From a bacterium (GTDB lineage Bacteria > Cyanobacteriota > Vampirovibrionia > Gastranaerophilales > Gastranaerophilaceae): a stretch of DNA of 36,047 nt. Location: the NCBI GenBank assembly GCA_017470815.1, contig JAFUXT010000024.1:1-36047 (forward strand), read 5' to 3'. The notes below the pieces were generated by a model, which saw nothing but the letters and a program-made list of their open reading frames with translations, was not told the origin of the DNA and ran no database searches. This document shows, in pieces, positions 15,617-23,262 of the stretch. Within the stretch, counting starts at the first letter, position 1. Each line of letters opens with the position of its first letter. The position numbers were made by a program, and so were the translations under genes.

Positions 15617-18097
15617 CTACTCTCTGAAACTAATCTGTGCATAAGTTTTTTGGAGTTTTTCACGAACAGACTGCATTTGTTGTTCTATAATTTCATCTGT
15701 CAATGTTGCCGTTTCATCCTGCATTTTAATTCTGAACGCAACAGATTTAAAGCCGTCTTCAACATGTTCACCCTGATAAATATCAAAAATTTCCGAGCCT
15801 TTAAATATATTTTGTTTAACGGAACCTTTGATAACCTTTTGAATATCCTCACAGGTTACATCTTCATTTATAATAAATGCAATATCTCTGCGAACTTCAG
15901 GGAATTGCGGTATATGTTTAAATCTCGGCACTGATTCTTTTACGGCACCGATAAGTTCGTTTAAATCAACTTTAAATAAATATGCTTTTTGATTTAATTT
16001 CAATTTATCCTCAACTGTCGGATGCAACTGACCAAAATATCCGATAGGTGTCGGTTTTTTGCCCAAAAGCATAATTACACCCGTTCTGTATGGGTGAAGA
16101 ACATTGTGCGACTGTGCCAATTCTGTTTTGTCGAGTGCTACAAATTTTATTCTTCTTGAAACTTCAAGTTCATTAAACAAGTTTTCAATAATACCTTTTA
16201 CATAATAAAAACCTGTTTCTGTCTTAACTTCCCACTTTGAATTTTGAACTTCGCCGGTTATTATACCTTCTAATACTCTTGTTTCCTTTACACCTGTGTG
16301 CTTTTCATCAGCCTGACTGACTTTTATATAAGTTTTACCGATTTCATAAGCCCAAAAAGTTTTTTGACCGTTATCAAAATTTGTTTTCATGCAATTTAGG
16401 ACACTGACCGCAAGATTTTGTCTTAACATTGAAAATTCTTCACTTGCAGGATTTGCAACTTTTATGGCATTTTCATCATCATAAGTCATTTTGAATTTAT
16501 CTAATAAAGATTTTCCGATTAATGAACTTGTCTGAATTTCGTTAAGTCCTGCGCTTTGCATAATATCTCTGACTTTTGCAATAACTTTTTCTTCAAGCGA
16601 AATTTCAGGCAGTTCTGTTTTTGACGGTAACGAAGGAGAAATCTTATCATAACCGTTAATTCTTGCAATTTCTTCGATTAAATCTATTTCTCTTGAAACA
16701 TCACCGGCTCTGAAACTCGGTACGGCAAATTTTGCAGCAAGTTCGTTTCCGCCCAATTTTTCAAACCCGAGTTTTTCAAGAATATTTATACATTTTTCCG
16801 GTTCTATTTCACAACCCAAAATTCTTTTTATTTGTGCGTAGCGCAGAGTTATATTATTTTCAGGTAATTTATTTTCCCCGTCTTCAACAACGCCAACAAC
16901 TTCTGCATCTGCGTATTCAACCAAAAGTTGCATTGCACGCATCAGCGCAGGTTTAACTGCTTCTATATCAATTCCTCTTTCAAATCTTGCACTTGCTTCA
17001 CTGCGATAACCCACACTGCGAGCCGATTTTCTGTTTGAAACAGGGGTAAAATATGCGGCTTCTAATGCCATAGATGTTGTATTGTTATCAATTTCGGAAT
17101 TTTCACCGCCAAATACACCCGCCAAGCATACACCTTTATCTTTTGTGGCTATCAAAACACTATCCGTTGTCAATTCTCTTTCAACACTATCTAATGTTGT
17201 CAGTTTTTCGCCTTCTTTTGCGCGCCTTACACACAAATACCCGTCTAATTTGTCAAAATCAAATGCATGCAACGGACAACCGTATTCAAGCATTACATAG
17301 TTTGTAATATCTACAACATTATTGATAGGGCGCATGCCTGATGCGATAAGTCTTTTTTGCATCCAATCCGGAGATTTTTTGATTTTTATATTTTTCAAAA
17401 GTCCGACAGAATAGTATTTACAAACATCTTTATCAATTATTTCAACCTTGAATTTGTCTGTTGTTAAATCTTTTGTGCACTCTATAGGATTAAATTTTAA
17501 CGGCTTATCAAACAATGCACACAGTTCTCTTGCAACCCCGATAACAGACATTTGGTCACCCCTGTTTGCAGTTGGTGCAACATCAATAATAGTATCTTTT
17601 TCAAACCCTAAAACATCTTTTACATCAACACCTGTTTGGACATCAGGAAAAATTCTGTTCAAAACCAAAATTCCGTCTTCTTCCTGATAATTTCTGTCAG
17701 AAACACCGAGTTCATCCGCAGAACAAAGCATTCCCTGAGATTCAACTCCGCGAATGACTGCAGGAGTAAGTTCAAACTGTTCACCGGTTTTTCTGTCCAA
17801 AACTTTTGAACCGACACTTGCATAAGGAACAATCTGACCTTCTTTTATATTTTGCGCACCACAAACAACTGTTTTAATTCCCGATCCTGTGTTTACCGTA
17901 ACTAAATGCAAATGATCAGAATTTGGATGATTGTCGATTTTTTCTATTTTCACCGTTTTTATATCCGTAAAAGACGGTTTTAAATCTTCTATCGCTTCAA
18001 CCTCTAATCCGCTCATAGTAAGTTCATGAGCAATCTGGAGCGGTTCTTTGTCAGATAAATCAACTAATTCGTTCAACCAATTCAAAGATATTTGCAT
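15617..18097 (-). CDS. pheT: Phenylalanyl-tRNA synthetase beta subunit
   Basis: 826 residues, slightly longer than the E. coli protein (795). The order of domains is standard: an N-terminal B1 segment (MQISLNWLNELVDLSDKEP), an OB-fold tRNA-binding domain (about 40-155, with HPNSDHLHLVTVNTG and YASVGSKV), B3/B4 editing, B5 (around 405-480), the class II-like core, and a C-terminal FDX-ACB anticodon-binding domain (about 730-826, PQFPEVRRDIAFIINED). With PheS it forms the (alpha-beta)2 enzyme that charges tRNA-Phe. pheS is not next to it: upstream on this strand are two small unknown genes. SD is GAGGGA. Confidence 0.97.
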   Translation of the reverse strand: MQISLNWLNELVDLSDKEPLQIAHELTMSGLEVEAIEDLKPSFTDIKTVKIEKIDNHPNSDHLHLVTVNTGSGIKTVVCGAQNIKEGQIVPYASVGSKVLDRKTGEQFELTPAVIRGVESQGMLCSADELGVSDRNYQEEDGILVLNRIFPDVQTGVDVKDVLGFEKDTIIDVAPTANRGDQMSVIGVARELCALFDKPLKFNPIECTKDLTTDKFKVEIIDKDVCKYYSVGLLKNIKIKKSPDWMQKRLIASGMRPINNVVDITNYVMLEYGCPLHAFDFDKLDGYLCVRRAKEGEKLTTLDSVERELTTDSVLIATKDKGVCLAGVFGGENSEIDNNTTSMALEAAYFTPVSNRKSARSVGYRSEASARFERGIDIEAVKPALMRAMQLLVEYADAEVVGVVEDGENKLPENNITLRYAQIKRILGCEIEPEKCINILEKLGFEKLGGNELAAKFAVPSFRAGDVSREIDLIEEIARINGYDKISPSLPSKTELPEISLEEKVIAKVRDIMQSAGLNEIQTSSLIGKSLLDKFKMTYDDENAIKVANPASEEFSMLRQNLAVSVLNCMKTNFDNGQKTFWAYEIGKTYIKVSQADEKHTGVKETRVLEGIITGEVQNSKWEVKTETGFYYVKGIIENLFNELEVSRRIKFVALDKTELAQSHNVLHPYRTGVIMLLGKKPTPIGYFGQLHPTVEDKLKLNQKAYLFKVDLNELIGAVKESVPRFKHIPQFPEVRRDIAFIINEDVTCEDIQKVIKGSVKQNIFKGSEIFDIYQGEHVEDGFKSVAFRIKMQDETATLTDEIIEQQMQSVREKLQKTYAQISFRE

Positions 18098-18166
18098 TAT
18101 AAAATCCCTCGTTTTTCTTTTAAATACATAAAAATAGTATTACAAAATAAAGGGATTGTAAATAAA

Positions 18167-18370
18167 TTAGTCGCTTTCTGCAACGACAGTTGCAATAAGT
18201 TCACCGTAACTGTCAACACATCCGTTTGTTTCTTCAACAATGTATCTTAAATCACTGTGACCTTCAATTGCTTTTTCGGCACAGTCCATAGCATCATCAT
18301 ATTCTTTAAATTCGCCGATTAAATTTTTTGATAATTCTGATTTGTCTTTTGCAGTATAAACCTGAAACAT
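18167..18370 (-). CDS. Small acidic hypothetical protein
   Basis: 67 residues, soluble and acidic, with a good SD (AGAGGTG) before the ATG. The pattern FQVYTAKDKSELSKNLIGEF looks like a small alpha/beta fold. It lies upstream of pheT on the same strand with about 70 bp between them. I do not recognise the family, and Cys51 is its only second notable residue. Reality as a gene is supported by SD and codon use. Confidence 0.6.
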   Translation of the reverse strand: MFQVYTAKDKSELSKNLIGEFKEYDDAMDCAEKAIEGHSDLRYIVEETNGCVDSYGELIATVVAESD

Positions 18371-18405
18371 TTTTCACCTCTAAATATTTTGTTACTACAA
18401 AAGTA

Positions 18406-18726
18406 TTATACACCAAAAACTTCAGACAATTTATAATCTATTGATTTAAAAAACGGCAAGCCTGTTGATATATAATTTGTATTATCAAAAATCGGAACAA
18501 TTTCATCAGGGTTTTCTGTTATGTATTCCAAAACTTCGTCATCTTCAATTGCAGATTCAGGTTCAACTTTTACATATTGCGAAATTTTTTCAAGCATTTC
18601 AATTTCTTTATCGGCAGATTTTTCTGTTCTGTAACCTTTGAAAACATCCCCGAATTTTGATGCTTTAGTCAAATTTTCAAACTTCATAGCCTTTGCCATT
18701 GATTCATCTAATGTTTTAGAAATCAT
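18406..18726 (-). CDS. Hypothetical protein
   Basis: 106 residues, soluble, with no signal peptide or TM helix. The SD GGAGAGAGG is strong and close to the ATG. An N-terminal helical part (about 1-50) is followed by an acidic middle (EPESAIEDDEVLEYITENPD) and a short C-terminal hydrophobic patch. It is divergent from the LysM gene across about 220 bp. The family is not recognised. Confidence 0.6.
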   Translation of the reverse strand: MISKTLDESMAKAMKFENLTKASKFGDVFKGYRTEKSADKEIEMLEKISQYVKVEPESAIEDDEVLEYITENPDEIVPIFDNTNYISTGLPFFKSIDYKLSEVFGV

Positions 18727-18810
18727 AATCCTCTCTCCTCATTTTTTCTTATTATATATTTTCTTCTTGCGGATTACATACACCAAAAGGTTGAAAAAAC
18801 AGTAATTTCT

Positions 18811-18840
18811 ACCATTATATTAACTTTTGTAACAAATGGT
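18811..18840. promoter_or_regulatory. Inverted repeat in a divergent intergenic region
   Basis: ACCATT (18811-18816) and AATGGT (18835-18840) are inverted copies, and TTGTAACAA (18827-18835) between them is an odd palindrome. The position between two divergent genes would suit an operator. No clear -35/-10 pair was found beside it. Confidence 0.25.
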
Positions 18841-18948
18841 ATATATCCTGTAAATACTGGAAAGCAATTTTCATTTACAAAAATTTTTTTATAAGACATA
18901 GGGGATAAAAAATCTTTTAGGATAGAAAGTTTTAAGGAGGAATTAAGA

Positions 18949-19656
18949 ATGACAAAAGCATTAGGCGTTGTGGATTTTCAGGGTTACACTGCAAGAAATT
19001 TGAAAAACGGCAGATATGTTTCTGCTCAGCAGGCAGGAAAATTAGTTAAAGATAAAGTTGTTGAAATTTTTAAGAAAAAACCAAATATTTCATCCGGAAC
19101 AATTGATGCAGGTCTTGGAATTGGCAGAGCAACAAAATCAGCAGAAGAATCTGCAAAAGTATTTATGGAAAACGGTTTTAAAGAAGCCGCTAAAAAACCG
19201 AGTATGTGGAAAAAAGCACTTAAATGGGGTGCAATCGGTCTTGGTATTGCAGCATTAGTTGCCGGCGGTGTTTATTTATACAAAAAATACAAAGATGGTA
19301 AAGCACAGGCAAATCAACCGGCAAACCCGACACCAACTCCGGTTCCAACAAAACCAGCAGACCAAACAAAACCACCGGTTAAAGGTGATGAAAATCAGGC
19401 AAATCCAACAAAACCAACTGTTCCGACAGAATATACGGTTAAAAAAGGTGATAATCTCTGGAACATTGCAAAACAATATTTAAAAGATTTGCATAAAGAC
19501 GACCCGAATTACAAACCGACAAACAAAGAAATTTTGGAAAAGACGGAAGAATTAATGAGATTAAACAACAAAGAATACAGACAACCTCTTCCTTCTGACA
19601 GCAGAAAAAGAGTTGTTGTAATTCACGAAAACGAAAAAATAAGACTTACTGCATAG
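18949..19656 (+). CDS. Membrane-anchored LysM-domain protein
   Basis: 235 residues. A basic N-terminal cytoplasmic part of about 85 residues precedes one membrane helix (WGAIGLGIAALVAGGVYLYK, about 92-111). A Pro/Thr/Lys-rich linker rich in KPT and PTP follows (115-160), then a LysM domain from residue 162 (YTVKKGDNLWNIAKQYL) to about 225. LysM binds glycan chains of peptidoglycan, so the protein probably links the inner membrane to the wall. The internal helix, rather than a cleavable signal, and the ~85-residue cytosolic head (VVDFQGYTARNLKNGRYVS) are unusual for a wall-binding protein. SD is AAGGAGG. A perfect hairpin terminator follows. Confidence 0.85.
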   Translation: MTKALGVVDFQGYTARNLKNGRYVSAQQAGKLVKDKVVEIFKKKPNISSGTIDAGLGIGRATKSAEESAKVFMENGFKEAAKKPSMWKKALKWGAIGLGIAALVAGGVYLYKKYKDGKAQANQPANPTPTPVPTKPADQTKPPVKGDENQANPTKPTVPTEYTVKKGDNLWNIAKQYLKDLHKDDPNYKPTNKEILEKTEELMRLNNKEYRQPLPSDSRKRVVVIHENEKIRLTA

Positions 19657-19672
19657 ATTTACAATAGGTATA

Positions 19673-19704
19673 AAAAAGGTTTGTTCAATTGAACAAACCT
19701 TTTT
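19673..19704. terminator. Bidirectional terminator
   Basis: A perfect 16-bp inverted repeat without loop (AAAAAGGTTTGTTCAA and its complement) carries A-tracts on one side and T-tracts on the other. It serves the LysM gene on the + strand and the convergent 19703-20266 gene, whose stop codon overlaps its last bases. Confidence 0.85.
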
Positions 19705-20266
19705 ATTTTGCGGAAATCCAATCTAACATAGAACGAATTTCACCACACTCTATATTATATTTTTTTGCAAGTTCACTGTTCAAAACTCTGTCTATTCTTA
19801 AATTGACCAGAGGTACATCTTTTATATTTAGTGTATTTGTTTTTAAATCAAAAAAGTCGCTGTAATTAAGACCATCAAATACACAATCAGGAAGTCTTAC
19901 ATAACCCTCTTTATCATCATAATAACAGACTCCAAATGTTCGGCAGATTATTCCCCGATATTCATATACACAACATTCGTTATTTATTAAAAACGGACAT
20001 TGATGTTCAAATCTTTGTTCTTTTGAATTTTGTTTTTGTTGTAATAATTCTTTTATATTGTTTTGAACAATTTGTTTTATTTTATTGTCAAGATTTATAA
20101 AACCTTGGGTGAGGTATGCAAATTCTATCTGCGAAAATGGGTAATCACCTTTTGAACAACATCCGGCACAACCTTTTTTGCATTTTATATATTTTTTTTG
20201 TGTTTCGAATATTAGTTTTAATGCTTTGTCAAAATCGTATAAGAATTTCTGATAAGTTTTGAACAT
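19703..20266 (-). CDS. YkgJ-family Cys-cluster protein
   Basis: 187 residues. The N-terminal CKKGCAGCC (C29, C33, C36, C37) followed by a middle CPFL...CCVYEYRG..CR segment and a later C at PDCVF is the YkgJ/UPF0153 pattern, thought to bind Zn or an Fe-S cluster. It is cytosolic; the biochemical role of the family is not established. SD is a weak GGAAAG. It is followed by the shared terminator, so it is probably monocistronic. Confidence 0.85.
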   Translation of the reverse strand: MFKTYQKFLYDFDKALKLIFETQKKYIKCKKGCAGCCSKGDYPFSQIEFAYLTQGFINLDNKIKQIVQNNIKELLQQKQNSKEQRFEHQCPFLINNECCVYEYRGIICRTFGVCYYDDKEGYVRLPDCVFDGLNYSDFFDLKTNTLNIKDVPLVNLRIDRVLNSELAKKYNIECGEIRSMLDWISAK

Positions 20267-20455
20267 TTTTTCTTTCCAGTTTGTAGAAAAGTTTTTATTT
20301 TTTTATACTTCCAATTATTATTTTTATTTTTCTACAATCTTTTATAATTTTCTATTTTTTTTCTACATGTTTTATACTTGCTAAAATCTTTTTATAGACT
20401 TGCTTTTCATAGTTTTTGACAATTAATTTTGGTTATTACTATCATTATTTATTAT

Positions 20456-20483
20456 TTATTAATTAATTTATATTAATTAATAA
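20456..20483. repeat. Perfect A/T inverted repeat in an AT-rich gap
   Basis: TTATTAATTAA (20456-20466) and TTAATTAATAA (20473-20483) are exact inverted copies around TTTATA. The gap 20267-20506 also carries spaced copies of TTTTTCTACA (around 20327 and 20359) and of TTTTATACTT. It could be a terminator or a protein-binding site downstream of gloA and upstream of ykgJ. Confidence 0.45.
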
Positions 20484-20506
20484 TATTATAAATTTTTCAA
20501 AAACTT

Positions 20507-20890
20507 TTACCAAACAACTTTTTCAATAAGTTCTATTTCATATCCGTCAGGATCTTTTACAAATGCAATTTTTGAACCTTTTCCCGTTAAATCATAGGGT
20601 TCGTATAAAAATTCATAGTTCAAAGATTTTAATTTTTTTGAAAATTCTTCCATAGATTTAATCCCGAATGCAAAATGTCCGAATCCTGTTCCTATTTCGT
20701 ATCCGTCTTTTGGTGTTTGGTCATTGTAAGTCAATTCAATCTGAAAACCTGTTTCTTTATCTTCCAAAAAATACAGTTCACAATCTTCTAATCTTTTCTT
20801 TTTACAAAGTTCCAAATTAAATAAATTTTGGTAAAAATCCAAACTTTTTTGAATATCTTTTACTCTAATCATTGCGTGTAAAAATTTCAT
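20507..20890 (-). CDS. gloA: Lactoylglutathione lyase / glyoxalase I-like VOC protein
   Basis: 127 residues made of two beta-alpha-beta3 VOC modules. It starts MKFLHAMIRVKDIQKSLDFY as in bacterial GloA. The four metal ligands of the enzyme are all present: H5, E52, H72 and E120 (in DPDGYEIELIE). The enzyme isomerises the methylglyoxal-thiol hemithioacetal in detoxification; whether the thiol is glutathione in this lineage is unknown. SD is AAGGAGAG. A frameshifted HTH gene ends 15 bp upstream on the same strand, suggesting an operon. Confidence 0.9.
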   Translation of the reverse strand: MKFLHAMIRVKDIQKSLDFYQNLFNLELCKKKRLEDCELYFLEDKETGFQIELTYNDQTPKDGYEIGTGFGHFAFGIKSMEEFSKKLKSLNYEFLYEPYDLTGKGSKIAFVKDPDGYEIELIEKVVW

Positions 20891-20905
20891 ATAAACTCTC
20901 CTTTT

Positions 20906-21119
20906 TTATTCATTATAAAACAAATTTTTTATATCTGTATTTAATGTTTCACAAAGTTTATTCAAATAGTAAAAGTTTAATTCTTTTAGCAGTAAGATTG
21001 TCAATTTTAACAAGAAAACCCTTTGGAATACCTGTAATTTTAGCCATTTCTTTTATTGTTATATTTTTATCATTTCTAATTTTTCTCAAATTTACTGATA
21101 ATATATTTAAATTATTCAT
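20906..21119 (-). pseudogene. Frameshifted XRE-type HTH regulator upstream of gloA
   Basis: The frame from ATG 21119 encodes MNNLNILSVNLRKIRNDKNI followed by TIKEMAKITGIPKGFLVKID, a textbook Cro/CI-type HTH, but stops at 20958 after 53 codons. One frame over, from AAAGAATTA, the sequence continues LNFYYLNKLCETLNTDIKNL and ends FYNE at 20906, the normal C-terminal helix of this family. Removing one A from the AAAA at about 20980 would restore a single protein of about 70 residues. So the gene is either disrupted, recoded or affected by a sequencing error. Confidence 0.65.
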
Positions 21120-21182
21120 ATTTGCAACTCCAAAATACTAAAAAGTATTATTTAATACTATTACGTATAATATTATAAATAA

Positions 21183-21218
21183 TTTTTTCAATTTGTCAAA
21201 AAATATATAATAGAAATA
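21183..21218 (+). promoter_or_regulatory. Candidate leaderless promoter
   Basis: A consensus TATAAT at 21206-21211 ends six bases before the ATG at 21218, and no SD lies between, so transcription would start at or next to the start codon. The -35 region is T-rich (TTTTTT at 21183-21188, 17 bp away). Confidence 0.4.
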
Positions 21219-21424
21219 TGAATGTAAGAGCACAAATAAGATTTTGGTTGTCTTTAAACCAGTCAAATTATGATAAATTGGCACAAAGAATGACCAATAT
21301 ATTGAAAAAGAAATACACACGAGGTAGTATAAATGCAAAACTATCTCGCGGAACACTTACTGTAAAAGAGTTTGAAACAATTGCAGAAATATACAATTAC
21401 AAATTAGAAGTAAAAGAAAAATAA
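21218..21424 (+). CDS. Small HTH-like regulator (DUF6471-like)
   Basis: 68 residues. The middle reads NYDKLAQRMTNILKKKYTRG then SINAKLSRGTLTVKEFETIA, an XRE-like helix-turn-helix of the DUF6471 type, where a short domain ends in a K-x-x-R-G-T stretch. Its C-terminus (YNYKLEVKEK) is very like that of the 27153-27365 protein (LGYELVIKEK), so the two are paralogues. It has no SD. It is divergent from the frameshifted HTH gene and lies 37 bp upstream of hisS. DNA targets are unknown. Confidence 0.65.
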   Translation: MNVRAQIRFWLSLNQSNYDKLAQRMTNILKKKYTRGSINAKLSRGTLTVKEFETIAEIYNYKLEVKEK

Positions 21425-21426
21425 TA

Positions 21427-21455
21427 TTTAAAACAAAATATATTTATAATATAAT
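21427..21455 (+). promoter_or_regulatory. Candidate leaderless hisS promoter
   Basis: TTTAAA at 21427-21432 and TATAAT at 21450-21455 are 17 bp apart. The -10 ends six bases before the hisS ATG and no SD is present. A second TATAAT overlaps at 21445-21450. Confidence 0.45.
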
Positions 21456-21461
21456 TTAGTC

Positions 21462-22700
21462 ATGGCGAATATAATAAAAGTTTTAAAAGGAACGAAAGAC
21501 ATCTTACCTCAGGATATTGAAATGTGGCATTTTGTAGAAGAAAATGCCCTGAAAACATTTTCTTCATTTGGGGTAAAAGAAATAAGAACACCGATTATTG
21601 AAAATACCGATTTATTTCAGCGAGGTGTCGGTGAAACAACGGATATTGTCAACAAAGAAATGTACACATTTGAAAAAAGCGAACGCTCAATAACATTGCG
21701 CCCCGAAAATACGGCAGGAGTTGTTCGTTCATATATAGAAAACGGCATGCACAGACTACCGGCACCTGTAAAACTTTGGTATAAAGGTCCGATGTTCCGT
21801 TATGAACGTCCGCAGGCAGGTCGCCAAAGACAATTCCATCAGGTTGGAGTTGAAATGTTTGGTGTTTCTCAACCTTCTGCTGATGCTGAAATAATCTTAA
21901 TGGCAGAAAATTTCTTAAAATCAATCGGACTTGATGATTTGGATGTTGAAATAAATTCCCTTGGTTGTCCAAAATGCAGAGCAGAATTTAAAGAAAATCT
22001 TAAAAATATAATAAAACCATACCTGAATGATTTATGCGAAGATTGTCAATCAAGATTTGAAAAAAATCCGTTAAGACTGTTAGACTGCAAAGTTCCGTCC
22101 TGTCAGGAAATTTTTTCAAAACCTGAAATTCAAAAAGTAATAACATCTGATTTTTTGTGTGATGAATGTCAAGAGCATTATACACAACTCAAAAAATATT
22201 TAGATGAATTAAATGTAAAATACAGTGAAAATAAACTACTTGTGAGAGGTTTAGACTATTATACAAGAACTGTATTTGAAATAAAATCAAATAATTTGGG
22301 TTCACAAAACGCAGTATGCGGCGGCGGAAGGTATGATAATCTTGTATCCGAACTCGGCGGAGAATCAACTCCTGCAATCGGTTTTGCGATGGGCATGGAA
22401 AGACTAATTTCTTTATTAAAAGAAAAAGAATGTTCAAAACTTGACGGATATATTGTTTCAAACAATACGACAGAAGCATTAAAACTTGCACAGGAACTTC
22501 GTTTGCAGGGTTTAAATATAGAAATTGATTTGACAAATAAAAAGTTTACCAAACAACTTGAAAAAGCCTCAAAAATAGCAAATTATGCCATAATCTTAGG
22601 TGAAGATGAGATAGAAAAAAATAAAGTTTCGGTAAAAAATTTGAAAACAGGTGAACAAATTACCATAGACAGAAAAAACACGGTAGAAAATATAAAATGA
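21462..22700 (+). CDS. hisS: Histidyl-tRNA synthetase
   Basis: 412 residues, normal length. It begins with KVLKGTKDILPQD as HisRS proteins do. Class II motif 2 is present (KLWYKGPMFRYERPQAGRQR), as are the His-specific LVRGLDYYTRTVFE and motif 3 (AIGFAMGMERL). The C-terminal anticodon-binding domain runs from about residue 320. It charges tRNA-His in the cytosol. A CxxC...CxxC-like set in the insertion domain (about 165-235: GCPKC, CEDC, CDEC) suggests a zinc-binding insertion. There is no SD and a -10 box sits just before the ATG. Its stop overlaps the ATG of the next small gene (ATGA). Confidence 0.97.
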   Translation: MANIIKVLKGTKDILPQDIEMWHFVEENALKTFSSFGVKEIRTPIIENTDLFQRGVGETTDIVNKEMYTFEKSERSITLRPENTAGVVRSYIENGMHRLPAPVKLWYKGPMFRYERPQAGRQRQFHQVGVEMFGVSQPSADAEIILMAENFLKSIGLDDLDVEINSLGCPKCRAEFKENLKNIIKPYLNDLCEDCQSRFEKNPLRLLDCKVPSCQEIFSKPEIQKVITSDFLCDECQEHYTQLKKYLDELNVKYSENKLLVRGLDYYTRTVFEIKSNNLGSQNAVCGGGRYDNLVSELGGESTPAIGFAMGMERLISLLKEKECSKLDGYIVSNNTTEALKLAQELRLQGLNIEIDLTNKKFTKQLEKASKIANYAIILGEDEIEKNKVSVKNLKTGEQITIDRKNTVENIK

Positions 22701-22921
22701 AAGTTCAAAAAATATTAAGTGATTATTTGCATGGCAGTATAAGAAAATCGGCCGGAGATTGGGATGATATAGCAAATGTCCCGGATATAACAGATTCTTT
22801 TACAGAAGAGAGTGAAAATCCGTTTGATAAAGAATTTTGGGACGAACGAATCTTAGCAAAACCGTCAATTTATGATTTATCGAAAGAAAAAAACGGAAGA
22901 AAATTAGATACAATAGCCTAA
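22697..22921 (+). CDS. Small hypothetical protein coupled to hisS
   Basis: 74 residues, hydrophilic and acidic. Its ATG overlaps the hisS stop in an ATGA arrangement, so it is translated by coupling. The end segment (NPFDKEFWDERILAKPSIYD) has clustered aromatic and acidic residues. No family is recognised. The overlap and codon use support it as a real gene. Confidence 0.55.
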   Translation: MKVQKILSDYLHGSIRKSAGDWDDIANVPDITDSFTEESENPFDKEFWDERILAKPSIYDLSKEKNGRKLDTIA

Positions 22922-22930
22922 AATATCTGC

Positions 22931-22959
22931 TTGCAAAAAGGGGAAATATCGCTTATAAT
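22931..22959 (+). promoter_or_regulatory. Promoter for the 22993 gene
   Basis: TTGCAA at 22931-22936 and a consensus TATAAT at 22954-22959 are 17 bp apart. The SD (AAAGGAAAAG) of the following gene comes about 20 nt later. Confidence 0.6.
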
Positions 22960-22992
22960 AAACACTGTTAACCGATTTGGAAAGGAAAAGAA

Positions 22993-23184
22993 ATGACAAC
23001 ACAAATTACAATTCGTTCAGACAGAGAAACAGATTACAAATTCATTTACAAAGGGGAAGAGGTCGTTTTGGGCGCAGGCAAAATCATCAGTATTGCAGAT
23101 GGTTTAGAGCATGTTGTTCTTCCTACTACTGCAATGAAAATTATGAATAATTTGATTGTTGTAAAAGAAGATGTAAAAAAGTAA
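22993..23184 (+). CDS. Small hypothetical protein
   Basis: 63 residues, with alternating hydrophobic strands suggesting a small beta fold (TDYKFIYKGEEVVLGAGKII). It has its own promoter, a good SD (AAAGGAAAAG) and its own terminator, so it is a complete monocistronic unit. Composition and the absence of a signal indicate a cytosolic protein. I do not recognise it. Confidence 0.65.
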   Translation: MTTQITIRSDRETDYKFIYKGEEVVLGAGKIISIADGLEHVVLPTTAMKIMNNLIVVKEDVKK

Positions 23185-23212
23185 TTAAATAAACATAATA
23201 AAAGCAATTTTT

Positions 23213-23241
23213 AAGGACAAGAGAAAAATTCCCTTGTCCTT
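23213..23241 (+). terminator. Rho-independent terminator
   Basis: AAGGACAAG (23213-23221) pairs with CTTGTCCTT (23233-23241) around an 11-nt loop and is followed by TATTTTT. It ends the 22993 gene and faces the end of pepA. Confidence 0.8.
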
Positions 23242-23262
23242 TATTTTTGAAAGATAAATATA

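Noticed and set aside
20872..21141. Plus-strand hydrophobic ORF of 89 codons
   Set aside because: It is the antisense shadow of the frameshifted HTH gene; it has no SD and its hydrophobic composition comes from reading AT-rich antisense codons.
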